Assembly: GCA_946405185.1 (NCBI GenBank)
Contig: CAMJGH010000007.1
Span: forward strand, 1 to 51,283
Origin: an uncultured Lachnospiraceae bacterium
Lineage (GTDB): Bacteria; Bacillota; Clostridia; Lachnospirales; Lachnospiraceae
DNA length: 51,283 nt
Direction of reading: 5' to 3'
Part shown: piece by piece, positions 50,628-51,283 of the stretch
Layout: every line of letters starts with the position of its first letter
How positions within the stretch are numbered: position 1 is the first letter of the stretch
Notes under the pieces: generated by a model
What the model saw: the letters and a program-made list of their open reading frames with translations, nothing else
What the model was told of the DNA's origin: nothing
Database searches by the model: none
Made by a program: the position numbers and the translations under genes

Positions 50628-51283
50628 TTACTCTTCGAAGCCGAGCTTCTTCGCGTAGGCCAGGACGGCCTTCTCGAATGCCTGGATCGGAGGATGCACG
50701 GTACCGGCGCCGATCTGACCGAAGCCGGCCACCTTGTGGGCGATACCGGTGTTGATGACCGGGGTGATGCCCTTCTCCACGACCAGACGGGCGTCGATGC
50801 CAAGGCAGGTGCCCTTGAAGCTCCAGTTCGGGATGATGTAGTTCGGGTTGTGGTCGATGCAGATCTCGGTCATCTCCTCGGAGGTGCGGCGGGCATCTTC
50901 GTAGCCGCCGGCGCCGACGAACCGGGTGACGGCCGGAGCCGCGATCATGGCCATGCCGCCCACACCGACGGTCTCCGTGATGGCGGAGTCACCGATATCC
51001 GGGCAGCCGTCCTCGGCGTCGTAACCCGTGAAGTACAGACCCTTCGGGGTGTTGACCGGGCCGGTGAACCACTCGTCGCCCATACCGGCGATGCGGATAC
51101 CGAAGTCCACGCCGTTGCGGCACATCGTGGTAACCACGGTACCGGCCATATGGCGGCGGGCGCCGTCCACGATGGACTTGCCGGTGGCCATCATGATGTT
51201 CAGGAAGAACTGGTCCGTGTCGGCCAGGAACTTCATGACATCGTAGCGGTCCTTCTCGGACAGGTTATCCATGGCGGTGATGG
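50628..51283 (-). CDS. allG: DUF1116 protein (AllG/YlbE-like oxamate carbamoyltransferase subunit), partial
   Basis: C-terminal part, about 218 residues, of a DUF1116 family protein; the frame is still open at the right edge, so the N-terminal half lies outside (family members are about 420 residues). Recognisable blocks are GTVVTTMCRNGVDFGIRI, FTGPVNTPKGLYFTGY, GDSAITETVGVGGMAM and FKGTCLGIDARLVVEKGITPVINTGIAHK. In E. coli this protein (YlbE, AllG) belongs to the AllFGHK set that converts oxamate carbamoylation products to carbamoyl phosphate. The carbamate kinase gene next to it supports that role. An internal ATG at 51272 is not the true start. The symbol rests on family recall. Confidence 0.8.
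   Translation of the reverse strand, partial: ITAMDNLSEKDRYDVMKFLADTDQFFLNIMMATGKSIVDGARRHMAGTVVTTMCRNGVDFGIRIAGMGDEWFTGPVNTPKGLYFTGYDAEDGCPDIGDSAITETVGVGGMAMIAAPAVTRFVGAGGYEDARRTSEEMTEICIDHNPNYIIPNWSFKGTCLGIDARLVVEKGITPVINTGIAHKVAGFGQIGAGTVHPPIQAFEKAVLAYAKKLGFEE

Overview
This window reads as a chromosomal segment of a GC-rich Clostridia-type Firmicute, probably from an animal gut. The reasons are AAGGAG-type ribosome binding sites in front of most genes, TTGACA/TATAAT-type promoters, intrinsic terminators, a YhaO/YhaN pair, AsnA, HemW, DUF4298, plant-polysaccharide hydrolases (GH51, GH53) and an anaerobic carbamoyl-phosphate fermentation locus. The genus cannot be fixed from the sequence alone. 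All but two of the recognised protein genes lie on the minus strand. I saw no rRNA or tRNA gene, CRISPR array, insertion sequence or prophage gene.

Layout from left to right. 1-6.4 kb: palindromic intergenic repeats around fumC, then the DNA-repair pair yhaO-yhaN and asnA. 6.5-12.7 kb: an aromatic amino acid operon transcribed leftwards as pheA, aroB, an aroE-aroK fusion, aroQ, tyrA and DAHP synthase. Ahead of it are a near-consensus promoter, a 59-codon leader ORF with a Phe/Tyr cluster, and a terminator hairpin, which together look like a ribosome-mediated attenuator. 12.7-16.3 kb: a MATE transporter, a plus-strand GH51 arabinofuranosidase, and a 500-bp gene-free stretch made of two tandem repeat arrays around a long palindrome. 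16.3-25.1 kb: a TIGR01212-type radical SAM protein, an NSS transporter with a DUF4298 protein, and a hemW-MFS-flavoprotein-MATE operon.

25.1-34.4 kb: a small unknown gene coupled to a GH53 galactanase lipoprotein, lepA between two copies of a dispersed double-hairpin repeat, larC-larB for the nickel-pincer cofactor, holA and a HIT protein, and a compositionally distinct lipoprotein. 34.5-43.1 kb: a plus-strand PatB/MalY-type PLP lyase, a MATE-SDR-flavin oxidoreductase operon, pepF, a HAD phosphatase and a UroD-family methyltransferase. 43.1-46.6 kb: a degenerate HD-GYP protein and a soluble hybrid histidine kinase. 46.7-51.3 kb: a regulator joining an XRE-like HTH to a GntR/FCD module, an LctP-type permease, carbamate kinase, and the C-terminal part of a DUF1116 (AllG/YlbE-like) subunit cut by the window edge. 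This last block looks like the end of an oxamate carbamoyltransferase pathway that makes ATP from carbamoyl phosphate.

The observation I would follow first is the Phe/Tyr leader ORF at 12440-12619. It is too short and too embedded to be called as a gene, yet it has a promoter, a ribosome binding site, regulatory codons and a terminator in the right order to control the whole aromatic operon. The oxamate-like locus and the repeat-rich 15.8-16.3 kb stretch come next.
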